Shown here piece by piece: positions 36,735-50,025 of a DNA stretch of 64,000 nucleotides. Within the stretch, counting starts at the first letter, position 1; every line of letters begins with the position of its first letter. A program made the translations under genes and the position numbers. Location of the stretch: positions 317,687,706-317,751,705 of the forward strand of contig JAVHZZ010000004.1 of NCBI GenBank assembly GCA_036250195.1. Reading direction: 5' to 3'. Below the pieces are notes generated by a model. That model was not told where the DNA came from, ran no database searches, and saw nothing but the letters and a program-made list of their open reading frames with translations. This DNA is from Mixophyes australis. Taxonomy: Eukaryota; Chordata; Amphibia; Anura; Limnodynastidae.

Positions 36735-38638
36735 TTAATCCTTTAAAAATGCTATGGATAGAAAGTGTTGTGCCATTAAACAAATATAGTGATGCACCAT
36801 TTCTAGAGCAGGATGTTTAACATGCCCAAAATAACAACTGAATGCAAACAAGCTAAGTATAAGAACTAGATTTTCAAGCTCAAAAATGGTCAAGGGAAGC
36901 ACTGACGTTAGATTTCTATGTAAATCTAGAAAACCTAAAAGGCAATACAACCCAAAATAAATATATCCGACTGGAAGATGTTGCCCAATGCCTACAATGC
37001 CCAAAACAGGAAGCACTTTCTCACCAGAAATGGAACAAAAGAGAGAGCTTTGTTTTGGGTGATTTAAGCTTGGAATGAATTTAGATGGATTGTGCTTTGT
37101 GGATCGTGCATGCTTTGTGGATATATCCTGGAAAGCCTTCTTTTTTTGGCAGTTGCCTTGAGAGATAACTTGTTAATTCCAATGTTGTTGAAGTTAAGTT
37201 GCCTATCAGATTTACAGTTTGAAGATAAACACCTAATTTTTCATGTTTTAAGCCACATTTACAAAAGCATAAAATTGTTGTTCCTTACATTTTGACACCA
37301 TACAGACAGGATGAATTTGCATATATATAATGCCCTAAACAACACAGCACTGTCCTATAAAAGATACACAGGAAAGTGCTTAGTTTAGAGTGTTGAATAC
37401 ATTGTTATTTGCCTGAATTATAGAAAATAAAGGAAATTGACAACATTTCAAGATTTCCTGCTGCGTTTCCCATCATTCAAACTAGGAAGCATTTCATATA
37501 GTTCAGCTCTAATAAAATATACTGATAACAATTTGCAAATTGAAAAGTCAGAGATTTCAAAGACGAAAATAAAATGAAATAGTCTCACATGTATCCGATT
37601 TCAAAATAAATATATCAGACTGGAAGATGTTGCCCAATGCCTACAATGCCCAAAACAGGAAGCACTTTCTCACCAGAAATGGAACAAAAGAGAGAGCTTT
37701 GTTTTGGGTGATTTAAGCTTGGAATGAATGTAGATGTAAATCTGAATATTCAGGAACAATAAATGAATACAAGTGAGAAAAGCCAAACACATTCATGTCT
37801 CTGTAAATATGTTTGCTACACTTACTTTATTAGCTCTATTAATTTGAAACCATTGTGGATAAGAATTTACAGTTCCCAGATAAACCAAACAGAAAGCACT
37901 TAACAATTTGGAAATTGAAAAGTCAGAGATTTCAAAGACTCAAAAAATGTAATAGTCTTACATGTATCCTATTTCAAATAGGGTAATTGCTTACCTACAG
38001 TCAAGAAGTGGAGCTGTTTCTAACAGGTTGATCTTCAGTTTGAGTTCCAAGTTAAACTAAAATTCCCATGCACTTGTAATCCTTTTATAAGCCTAAACAA
38101 TACAGTCACCAGCCAATCTGAAGTGAGATGACCTTTTCTTTGTCTTTCCCCAATAGAGGGGTGGGGCAATCTGGCTTTAAGACAAATGGAGGTGCCTATT
38201 TCATTTACATATGCATACAAGACACTCTCTGCATAACAATAGGCATGGCTTGGATGAAACTTTCAATCAGATGATTCCAGAGATTCCAAGGAACTTGCTT
38301 CCTGTAGATAATTGACATCTTATATACTAAAGATCCTAATGAATTGTAATATTTTTCAATGTTATCATAAAACATTAAACATGTGTTGGAAATCTTAAGT
38401 TGTAACTAATGTGTAAAGCAATATGGAGAAATACCATATAAAGCATTGGTATATGCTAAATGGTGTCCAAATCCTATTGTATATAAGCATTCTAGAACCA
38501 GCAAGTGTTCTAGAAGACATCATAACAATGTCCCTAAATCTGAACATTCCAAATATATCTGTCTAGCAACTATACATTTTGTGGTGCTTTGTTGCAGTAA
38601 ATAATACTAGCAAATATATGTATGAACAGATTAAAACA
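36735..38638. repeat. 1,904-bp unit, outlying TA-expanded copy
   Basis: Has the TATATATAATG +2 expansion and GCAAACAAGC of the 1,903-bp block, GTGGATATATCC, and one extra T in GAGCTGTTTCTAAC near 38016. Together these give 1,904 bp. Private ACTAGCAAAT near 38607. Confidence 0.96.
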
Positions 38639-40539
38639 TTAATCCTTTAAAAATGCTATGAATAGAAAGTGTTGTGCCATTAAACAAATATAGTGATGCA
38701 CCATTTCTAGAGCAGGATGTTTAACATGCCCAAAATAACAACTGAATGCAAGCAAGCTAAGTATAAGAACTAGATTTTCAAGCTCAAAAATGGTCAAGGG
38801 AAGCACTGACGTTAGATTTCTATGTAAATCTAGAAAACCTAAAAGGCAATACAACCCAAAATAAATATATCCGACTGGAAGATGTTGCCCAATGCCTACA
38901 ATGCCCAAAACAGGAAGCACTTTCTCACCAGAAATGGAACAAAAGAGAGAGCTTTGTTTTGGGTGATTTAAGCTTGGAATGAATTTAGATGGATTGTGCT
39001 TTGTGGATCGTGCATGCTTTGTGGATCCATCCTGGAAAGCCTTCTTTTTTTGGCAGTTGCCTTGAGAGATAACTTGTTAATTCCAATGTTGTTGAAGTTA
39101 AGTTGCCTATCAGATTTACAGTTTGAAGATAAACACCTAATTTTTCATGTTTTAAGCCACATTTACAAAAGCATAAAATTGTTGTTCCTTACATTTTGAC
39201 ACCATACAGACAGGATGAATTTGCATATACAATGCCCTAAACAACACAGCACTGTCCTATAAAAGATACACAGGAAAGTGCTTAGTTTAGAGTGTTGAAT
39301 ACATTGTTATTTGCCTGAATTATAGAAAATAAAGGAAATTGACAACATTTCAAGATTTCCTGCTGCGTTTCCCATCATTCAAACTAGGAAGCATTTCATA
39401 TAGTTCAGCTCTAATAAAATATACTGATAACAATTTGCAAATTGAAAAGTCAGAGATTTCAAAGACGAAAATAAAATGAAATAGTCTCACATGTATCCGA
39501 TTTCAAAATAAATATATCAGACTGGAAGATGTTGCCCAATGCCTACAATGCCCAAAACAGGAAGCACTTTCTCACCAGAAATGGAACAAAAGAGAGAGCT
39601 TTGTTTTGGGTGATTTAAGCTTGGAATGAATGTAGATGTAAATCTGAATATTCAGGAACAATAAATGAATACAAGTGAGAAAAGCCAAACACATTCATGT
39701 CTCTGTAAATATGTTTGCTACACTTACTTTATTAGCTCTATTAATTTGAAACCATTGTGGATAAAAATTTACAGTTCCCAGATAAACCAAACAGAAAGCA
39801 CTTAACAATTTGGAAATTGAAAAGTCAGAGATTTCAAAGACTCAAAAAATGTAATAGTCTTACATGTATCCTATTTCAAATGGGGTAATTGCTTACCTAC
39901 AGTCAAGAAGTGGAGCTGTTCTAACAGGTTGATCTTCAGTTTGAGTTCCAAGTTAAACTAAAATTCCCATGCACTTGTAATCCTTTTATAAGCCTAAACA
40001 ATACAGTCACCAGCCAATCTGAAGTGAGATGACCTTTTCTTTGTCTTTCCCCAATAGAGGGGTGGGGCAATCTGGCTTTAAGACAAATGGAGGTGCCTAT
40101 TTCATTTACATATGCATACAAGACACTCTCTGCATAACAATAGGCATGGCTTGGATGAAACTTTCAATCAGATGATTCCAGAGATTCCAAGGAACTTGCT
40201 TCCTGTAGATAATTGACATCTTATATACTAAAGATCCTAATGAATTGTAATATTTTTCAATGTTATCATAAAACATTAAACATGTGTTGGAAATCTTAAG
40301 TTGTAACTAATGTGTAAAGCAATATGGAGAAATACCATATAAAGCATTGGTATATGCTAAATGGTGTCCAAATCCTATTGTATATAAGCATTCTAGAACC
40401 AGCAAGTGTTCTAGAAGACATCATAACAATGTCCCTAAATCTGAACATTCCAAATATATCTGTCTAGCAACTATACATTTTGTGGTGCTTTGTTGCAGTA
40501 AATAATACTGGCAAATATATGTATGAACAGATTAAAACA
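38639..40539. repeat. 1,901-bp unit
   Basis: Carries GCTATGAATAG near the anchor, also seen in the unit at 18970, and AAATGGGGTAATT near 39880. Otherwise standard. Confidence 0.96.
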
Positions 40540-42421
40540 TTAATCCTTTAAAAATGCTATGGATAGAAAGTGTTGTGCCATTAAACAAATATAGTGATGC
40601 ACCATTTCTAGAGCAGGATGTTTAACATGCCCAAAATAACAACTGAATGCAAACAAGCTAAGTATAAGAACTAGATTTTCAAGCTCAAAAATGGTCAAGG
40701 GAAGCACTGACATTAGATTTCTATGTAAATCTAGAAAACCTAAAAGGCAATACAACCCAAAATAAATATATCCGACTGGAAGATGTTGCCCAATGCCTAC
40801 AATGCCCAAAACAGGAAGCACTTTCTCACCAGAAATGGAACAAAAGAGAGAGCTTTGTTTTGGGTGATTTAAGCTTGGAATGAATTTAGATGGATTGTGC
40901 TTTGTGGATCGTGCATGCTTTGTGGATCCATCCAGCAGTTGCCTTGAGAGATAACTTGTTAATTCCAATGTTGTTGAAGTTAAGTTGCCTATCAGATTTA
41001 CAGTTTGAAGATAAACACCTAATTTTTCATGTTTAAAGCCACATTTATAAAAGCATAAAATTGTTGTTCCTTACATTTTGACACCATACAGACAGGATGA
41101 ATTTGCATATACAATGCCCTAAACAACACAGCACTGTCCTATAAAAGATACACAGGAAAGTGCTTAGTTTAGAGTGTTGAATACATTGTTATTTGCCTGA
41201 ATTATAGAAAATAAAGGAAATTGACAACATTTCAAGATTTCCTGCTGCGTTTCCCATTATTCAAACTAGGAAGCATTTCATATAGTTCAGCTCTAATAAA
41301 ATATACTGATAACAATTTGCAAATTGAAAAGTCAGAGATTTCAAAGACGAAAATAAAATGAAATAGTCTCACATGTATCCGATTTCAAAATAAATATATC
41401 AGACTGGAAGATGTTGCCCAATGCCTACAATGCCCAAAACAGGAAGCACTTTCTCACCAGAAATGGAACAAAAGAGAGAGCTTTGTTTTGGGTGATTTAA
41501 GCTTGGAATGAATGTAGATGTAAATCTGAATATTCAGGAACAATAAATGAATACAAGTGAGAAAAGCCAAACACATTCATGTCTCTGTAAATATGTTTGC
41601 TACACTTACTTTATTAGCTCTATTAATTTGAAACCATTGTGGATAAAAATTTACAGTTCCCAGATAAACCAAACAGAAAGCACTTAACAATTTGGAAATT
41701 GAAAAGTCAGAGATTTCAAAGACTCAAAAAATGTAATAGTCTTACATGTATCCTATTTCAAATAGGGTAATTGCTTACCTACAGTCAAGAAGTGGAGCTG
41801 TTCTAACAGGTTGATCTTCAGTTTGAGTTCCAAGTTAAACTAAAATTCCCATGCACTTGTAATCCTTTTATAAGCCTAAACAATACAGTCACCAGCCAAT
41901 CTGAAGTGAGATGACCTTTTCTTTGTCTTTCCCCAATAGAGGGGTGGGGCAATCTGTCTTTAAGACAAATGGAGGTGCCTATTTCATTTACATATGCATA
42001 CAAGACACTCTCTGCATAACAATAGGCATGGCTTGGATGAAACTTTCAATCAGATGATTCCAGAGATTCCAAGGAACTTGCTTCCTGTAGATAATTGACA
42101 TCTTATATACTAAAGATCCTAATGAATTGTAATATTTTTCAATGTTATCATAAAACATTAAACAAGTGTTGGAAATCTTAAGTTGTAACTAATGTGTAAA
42201 GCAATATGGAGAAATACCATATAAAGCATTGGTATATGCTAAATGGTGTCCAAATCCTATTGTATATAAGCATTCTAGAACCAGCAAGTGTTCTAGAAGA
42301 CATCATAACAATGTCCCTAAATCTGAACATTCCAAATATATCTGTCTAGCAACTATACATTTTGTGGTGCTTTGTTGCAGTAAATAATACTGGCAAATAT
42401 ATGTATGAACAGATTAAAACA
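40540..42421. repeat. 1,882-bp unit with 19-bp net deletion
   Basis: Between subrepeat A and the promoter cassette the CTGGAAAGCC plus T-tract segment is lost (junction CCATCCAGCAGTTG near 40933), a net loss of 19 bp. This fuses minus-strand frames into a 142-codon frame (40540-40968) that opens with TTG and has no ATG near its start. Shares GACATTAG, CATGTTTAAAG and CCCATTATTC with the unit at 32934. Confidence 0.96.
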
Positions 42422-44322
42422 TTAATCCTTTAAAAATGCTATGGATAGAAAGTGTTGTGCCATTAAACAAATATAGTGATGCACCATTTCTAGAGCAGGA
42501 TGTTTAACATGCCCAAAATAACAACTGAATGCAAACAAGCTAAGTATAAGAACTAGATTTTCAAGCTCAAAAATGGTCAAGGGAAGCACTGACGTTAGAT
42601 TTCTATGTAAATCTAGAAAACCTAAAAGGCAATACAACCCAAAATAAATATATCCGACTGGAAGATGTTGCCCAATGCCTACAATGCCCAAAACAGGAAG
42701 CACTTTCTCACCAGAAATGGAACAAAAGAGAGAGCTTTGTTTTGGGTGATTTAAGCTTGGAATGAATTTAGATGGATTGTGCTTTGTGGATCGTGCATGC
42801 TTTGTGGATCCATCCTGGAAAGCCTTCTTTTTTTGGCAGTTGCCTTGAGAGATAACTTGTTAATTCCAATGTTGTTGAAGTTAAGTTGCCTATCAGATTT
42901 ACAGTTTGAAGATAAACACCTAATTTTTCATGTTTTAAGCCACATTTACAAAAGCATAAAATTGTTGTTCCTTACATTTTGACACCATACAGACAGGATG
43001 AATTTGCATATACAATGCCCTAAACAACACAGCACTGTCCTATAAAAGATACACAGGAAAGTGCTTAGTTTAGAGTGTTGAATACATTGTTATTTGCCTG
43101 AATTATAGAAAATAAAGGAAATTGACAACATTTCAAGATTTCCTGCTGCGTTTCCCATCATTCAAACTAGGAAGCATTTCATATAGTTCAGCTCTAATAA
43201 AATATACTGATAACAATTTGCAAATTGAAAAGTCAGAGATTTCAAAGACGAAAATAAAATGAAATAGTCTCACATGTATCCGATTTCAAAATAAATATAT
43301 CAGACTGGAAGATGTTGCCCAATGCCTACAATGCCCAAAACAGGAAGCACTTTCTCACCAGAAATGGAACAAAAGAGAGAGCTTTGTTTTGGGTGATTTA
43401 AGCTTGGAATGAATGTAGATGTAAATCTGAATATTCAGGAACAATAAATGAATACAAGTGAGAAAAGCCAAACACATTCATGTCTCTGTAAATATGTTTG
43501 CTACACTTACTTTATTAGCTCTATTAATTTGAAACCATTGTGGATAAAAATTTACAGTTCCCAGATAAACCAAACAGAAAGCACTTAACAATTTGGAAAT
43601 TGAAAAGTCAGAGATTTCAAAGACTCAAAAAATGTAATAGTCTTACATGTATCCTATTTCAAATAGGGTAATTGCTTACCTACAGTCAAGAAGTGGAGCT
43701 GTTCTAACAGGTTGATCTTCAGTTTGAGTTCCAAGTTAAACTAAAATTCCCATGCACTTGTAATCCTTTTATAAGCCTAAACAATACAGTCACCAGCCAA
43801 TCTGAAGTGAGATGACCTTTTCTTTGTCTTTCCCCAATAGAGGGGTGGGGCAATCTGGCTTTAAGACAAATGTAGGTGCCTATTTCATTTACATATGCAT
43901 ACAAGACACTCTCTGCATAACAATAGGCATGGCTTGGATGAAACTTTCAATCAGATGATTCCAGAGATTCCAAGGAACGTGCTTCCTGTAGATAATTGAC
44001 ATCTTATATACTAAAGATCCTAATGAATTGTAATATTTTTCAATGTTATCATAAAACATTAAACATGTGTTGGAAATCTTAAGTTGTAACTAATGTGTAA
44101 AGCAATATGGAGAAATACCATATAAAGCATTGGTATATGCTAAATGGTGTCCAAATCCTATTGTATATAAGCATTCTAGAACCAGCAAGTGTTCTAGAAG
44201 ACATCATAACAATGTCCCTAAATCTGAACATTCCAAATATATCTGTCTAGCAACTATACATTTTGTGGTGCTTTGTTGCAGTAAATAATACTGGCAAATA
44301 TATGTATGAACAGATTAAAACA
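42422..44322. repeat. 1,901-bp unit
   Basis: Carries GCAAACAAGC and AAATGTAGGTG (near 43868), the latter shared with the next unit. Private GGAACGTGC near 43975. Confidence 0.96.
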
Positions 44323-46223
44323 TTAATCCTTTAAAAATGCTATGGATAGAAAGTGTTGTGCCATTAAACAAATATAGTGATGCACCATTTCTAGAGCAGG
44401 ATGTTTAACATGCCCAAAATAACAACTGAATGCAAACAAGCTAAGTATAAGAACTAGATTTTCAAGCTCAAAAATGGTCAAGGGAAGCACTGACGTTAGA
44501 TTTCTATGTAAATCTAGAAAACCTAAAAGGCAATACAACCCAAAATAAATATATCCGACTGGAAGATGTTGCCCAATGCCTACAATGCCCAAAACAGGAA
44601 GCACTTTCTCACCAGAAATGGAACAAAAGAGAGAGCTTTGTTTTGGGTGATTTAAGCTTGGAATGAATTTAGATGGATTGTGCTTTGTGGATCGTGCATG
44701 CTTTGTGGATCCATCCTGGAAAGCCTTCTTTTTTTGGCAGTTGCCTTGAGAGATAACTTGTTAATTCCAATGTTGTTGAAGTTAAGTTGCCTATCAGATT
44801 TACAGTTTGAAGATAAACACCTAATTTTTCATCTTTTAAGCCACATTTACAAAAGCATAAAATTTTTGTTCCTTACATTTTGACACCATACAGACAGGAT
44901 GAATTTGCATATACAATGCCCTAAACAACACAGCACTGTCCTATAAAAGATACACAGGAAAGTGCTTAGTTTAGAGTGTTGAATACATTGTTATTTGCCT
45001 GAATTATAGAAAATAAAGGAAATTGACAACATTTCAAGATTTCCTGCTGCGTTTCCCATCATTCAAACTAGGAAGCATTTCATATAGTTCAGCTCTAATA
45101 AAATATACTGATAACAATTTGCAAATTGAAAAGTCAGAGATTTCAAAGACGAAAATAAAATGAAATAGTCTCACATGTATCCGATTTCAAAATAAATATA
45201 TCAGACTGGAATATGTTGCCCAATGCCTACAATGCCCAAAACAGGAAGCACTTTCTCACCAGAAATGGAACAAAAGAGAGAGCTTTGTTTTGGGTGATTT
45301 AAGCTTGGAATGAATGTAGATGTAAATCTGAATATTCAGGAACAATAAATGAATACAAGTGAGAAAAGCCAAACACATTCATGTCTCTGTAAATATGTTT
45401 GCTACACTTACTTTATTAGCTCTATTAATTTGAAACCATTGTGGATAAAAATTTACAGTTCCCAGATAAACCAAACAGAAAGCACTTAACAATTTGGAAA
45501 TTGAAAAGTCAGAGATTTCAAAGACTCAAAAAATGTAATAGTCTTACATGTATCCTATTTCAAATAGGGTAATTGCTTACCTACAGTCAAGAAGTGGAGC
45601 TGTTCTAACAGGTTGATCTTCAGTTTGAGTTCCAAGTTAAACTAAAATTCCCATGCACTTGTAATCCTTTTATAAGCCTAAACAATACAGTCACCAGCCA
45701 ATCTGAAGTGAGATGACCTTTTCTTTGTCTTTCCCCAATAGAGGGGTGGGGCAATCTGGCTTTAAGACAAATGTAGGTGCCTATTTCATTTACATATGCA
45801 TACAAGACACTCTCTGCATAACAATAGGCATGGCTTGGATGAAACTTTCAATCAGATGATTCCAGAGATTCCAAGGAACTTGCTTCCTGTAGATAATTGA
45901 CATCTTATATACTAAAGATCCTAATGAATTGTAATATTTTTCAATGTTATCATAAAACATTAAACATGTGTTGGAAATCTTAAGTTGTAACTAATGTGTA
46001 AAGCAATATGGAGAAATACCATATAAAGCATTGGTATATGCTAAATGGTGTCCAAATCCTATTGTATATAAGCATTCTAGAACCAGCAAGTGTTCTAGAA
46101 GACATCATAACAATGTCCCTAAATCTGAACATTCCAAATATATCTGTCTAGCAACTATACATTTTGTGGTGCTTTGTTGCAGTAAATAATACTGGCAAAT
46201 ATATGTATGAACAGATTAAAACA
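44323..46223. repeat. 1,901-bp unit
   Basis: Shares AAATGTAGGTG with the preceding unit. CATCTTTTAAG (near 44831) also occurs near 2172. Private AAATTTTTGTTCC near 44862 and GGAATATGTTGCC in subrepeat B near 45208. Confidence 0.96.
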
Positions 46224-48124
46224 TTAATCCTTTAAAAATGCTATGGATAGAAAGTGTTGTGCCATTAAACAAATATAGTGATGCACCATTTCTAGAGCAG
46301 GATGTTTAACATGCCCAAAATAACAACTGAATGCAAGCAAGCTAAGTATAAGAACTAGATTTTCAAGCTCAAAAATGGTCAAGGGAAGCACTGACGTTAG
46401 ATTTCTATGTAAATCTAGAAAACCTAAAAGGCAATACAACCCAAAATAAATATATCCGACTGGAAGATGTTGCCCAATGCCTACAATGCCCAAAACAGGA
46501 AGCACTTTCTCACCAGAAATGGAACAAAAGAGAGAGCTTTGTTTTGGGTGATTTAAGCTTGGAATGAATTTAGATGGATTGTGCTTTGTGGATCGTGCAT
46601 GCTTTGTGGATCCATCCTGGAAAGCCTTCTTTTTTTGGCAGTTGCCTTGAGAGATAACTTGTTAATTCCAATGTTGTTGAAGTTAAGTTGCCTATCAGAT
46701 TTACAGTTTGAAGATAAACACCTAATTTTTCATGTTTTAAGCCACATTTACAAAAGCATAAAATTGTTGTTCCTTACATTTTGACACCATACAGACAGGA
46801 TGAATTTGCATATACAATGCCCTAAACAACACAGCACTGTCCTATAAAAGATACACAGGAAAGTGCTTAGTTTAGAGTGTTGAATACATTGTTATTTGCC
46901 TGAATTATAGAAAATAAAGGAAATTGACAACATTTCAAGATTTCCTGCTGCGTTTCCCATCATTCAAACTAGGAAGCATTTCATATAGTTCAGCTCTAAT
47001 AAAATATACTGATAACAATTTGCAAATTGAAAAGTCAGAGATTTCAAAGACGAAAATAAAATGAAATAGTCTCACATGTATCCGATTTCAAAATAAATAT
47101 ATCAGACTGGAAGATGTTGCCCAATGCCTACAATGCCCAAAACAGGAAGCACTTTCTCACCAGAAATGGAACAAAAGAGAGAACTCTGTTTTGGGTGATT
47201 TAAGCTTGAAATGAATGTAGATGTAAATCTGAATATTCAGGAACAATAAATGAATACAAGTGAGAAAAGCCAAACACATTCATGTCTCTGTAAATATGTT
47301 TGCTACACTTACTTTATTAGCTCTATTAATTTGAAACCATTGTGGATAAGAATTTACAGTTCCCAGATAAACCAAACAGAAATCACTTAACAATTTGGAT
47401 ATTGAAAATTCAGAGATTTTAAAGACTCAAAAAATGTAATAGTCTTACATGTATCCTATTTCAAATGGGGTAATTGCTTACCTACAGTCAAGAAGTGGAG
47501 CTGTTCTAACAGGTTGATCTTCAGTTTGAGTTCCAAGTTAAACTAAAATTCCCATGCACTTGTAATCCTTTTATAAGCCTAAACAATACAGTCACCAGCC
47601 AATCTGAAGTGAGATGACCTTTTCTTTGTCTTTCCCCAATAGATGGGTGGGGCAACCTGGCTTTAAGACAAATGGAGGTGCCTATTTCATTTACATATGC
47701 ATACAAGACACTCTCTGCATAACAATAGGCATGGCTTGGATGAAACTTTCAATCAGATGATTCCAGAGATTCCAAGGAACTTGCTTCCTGTAGATAATTG
47801 ACATCTTATATACTAAAGATCCTAATGAATTGTAATATTTTTCAATGTTATCATAAAACATTAAACATGTGTTGGAAATCTTAAGTTGTAACTAATGTGT
47901 AAAGCAATATGGAGAAATACCATATAAAGCATTGGTATATGCTAAATGGTGTCCAAATCCTATTGTATATAAGCATTCTAGAACCAGCAAGTGTTCTAGA
48001 AGACATCATAACAATGTCCCTAAATCTGAACATTCCAAATATATCTGTCTAGCAACTATACATTTTGTGGTGCTTTGTTGCAGTAAATAATACTGGCAAA
48101 TATATGTATGAACAGATTAAAACA
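46224..48124. repeat. 1,901-bp unit, transition to the right-hand subfamily
   Basis: The proximal half is standard. From about 47180 new markers appear: GAGAACTCTG and CTTGAAATG in B, AATCACTTAAC, GGATATTGAAAATTC and AAATGGGG. The distal haplotype is Y. The subfamily change therefore lies inside this unit. Confidence 0.96.
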
Positions 48125-50025
48125 TTAATCCTTTAAAAATGCTATGGATAGAAAGTGTTGTGCCATTAAACAAATATAGTGATGCACCATTTCTAGAGCA
48201 GGATGTTTAACATGCCCAAAATAACAACTGAATGCAAGCAAGCTAAGTATAAGAACTAGATTTTCAAGCTCAAAAATGGTCAAGGGAAGCACTGACGTTA
48301 GATTTCTATGTAAATCTAGAAAACCTAAAAGGCAATACAACCCAAAATAAATATATCCGACTGGAAGATGTTGCCCAATGCCTACAATGCCCAAAACAGG
48401 AAGCACTTTCTCACCAGAAATGGAGCAAAAGAGAGAGCTTTGTTTTGGGTGATTTAAGCTTGGAATGAATTTAGATGGATTGTGCTTTGTGGATTGTGCA
48501 TGCTTTGTGGATCCATCCTGGAAAGCCTTCTTTTTTTGGCAGTTGTCTTGAGAGATAACTTGTTAATTCCAATGTTGTTGAAGTTAAGTTGCCTATCAGA
48601 TTTACAGTTTGAAGATAAACACCTAATTTTTCATGTTTTAAACCCCATTTACAAAAGCATAACATTGTTGTCCCTTACATTTTGACACCATACAGACAGG
48701 ATGAATTTGCATATACAATGCCCTAAACAACACAGCACTGTCCTATAAAAGATACACAGGAAAGTGCTTAGTTTAGAGTGTTGAATACATTGTTATTTGC
48801 CTGAATTATAGAAAATAACGGAAATTGACAACATTTCAAGATTTCCTGCTGCGTTTCCCATCATTCAAATTAGGAAGCATTTCATATAGTTCAGCTCTAA
48901 TAAAATATACTGATAACAATTTGCAAATTGAAAAGTCAGAGATTTCAAAGACGAAAATAAAATGAAATAGTCTCACATGTATCCGATTTCAAAATAAATA
49001 TATCAGATTGGAAGATGTTGCCCAATGCCTACAATGCCCAAAACAGGAAGCACTTTCTCACCAGAATTGGAACAAAAGAGAGAGCTTTGTTTTGGGTGAT
49101 TTAAGCTTGGAATGAATGTAGATGTAAATCTGAATATTCAGGAACAATAAATGAATACAAGTGAGAAAAGCCAAACACATTCATGTCTCTGTAAATATGT
49201 TTGCTACACTTACTTTATTAGCTCTATTAATTTGAAACCATTGTGGATAAGAATTTACAGTTCCCAGATAAACCAAACAGAAATCACTTAACAATTTGGA
49301 TATTGAAAATTCAGAGATTTCAAAGACTCAAAAAATGTAATAGTCTTACATGTATCCTATTTCAAATGGGGTAATTGCTTACCTACAGTCAAGAAGTGGA
49401 GCTGTTCTAACAGGTTGATCTTCAGTTTGAGTTCCAAGTTAAACTAAAATTCCCATGCACTTGTAATCCTTTTATAAGCCTAAACAATACAGTCACCAGC
49501 CAATCTGAAGTGAGATGACCTTTTCTTTGTCTTTCCCCAATAGAGGGGTGGGGCAATCTGGCTTTAAGACAAATGGAGATGCCTATTTCATTTACATATG
49601 CATACAAGACACTCTCTGCATAACAATAGGCATGGCTTGGATGAAACTTTCAATCAGATGATTCCAGAGATTCCAAGGAACTTGCTTCCTGTAGATAATT
49701 GACATCTTATATACTAAAGATCCTATTGAATTGTAATATTTTTCAATGTTATCATAAAACATTAAACATGTGTTGGAAATCTTAAGTTGTAACTAATGTG
49801 TAAAGCAATATGGAGAAATACCATATAAAGCATTGGTATATGCTAAATGGTGTCCAAATCCTATTGTATATAAGCATTCTAGAACCAGCAAGTGTTCTAG
49901 AAGACATCATAACAATGTCCCTAAATCTGAACATTCCAAATATATCTGTCTAGCAACTATACATTTTGTGGTGCTTTGTTGCAGTAAATAATACTGGCAA
50001 ATATATGTATGAACAGATTAAAACA
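48125..50025. repeat. 1,901-bp unit, right-hand subfamily
   Basis: Subfamily markers: GGAGCAAAAG, GGATTGTGC (CpG decay of GGATCGTGC), GTTGTCTTGAG, AAACCCCATTT, TTGTCCCTT, AACGGAAATTG, CAAATTAGG, CAGATTGG, CAGAATTGG, CCTATTGAATTG. Private GGAGATGCC near 49574. Confidence 0.96.

Noticed and set aside
40540..40968. 142-codon minus-strand frame, the longest in the window
   Set aside because: Created by a 19-bp deletion that fuses two short frames in one unit only. It starts with TTG and has no homologue in other units.
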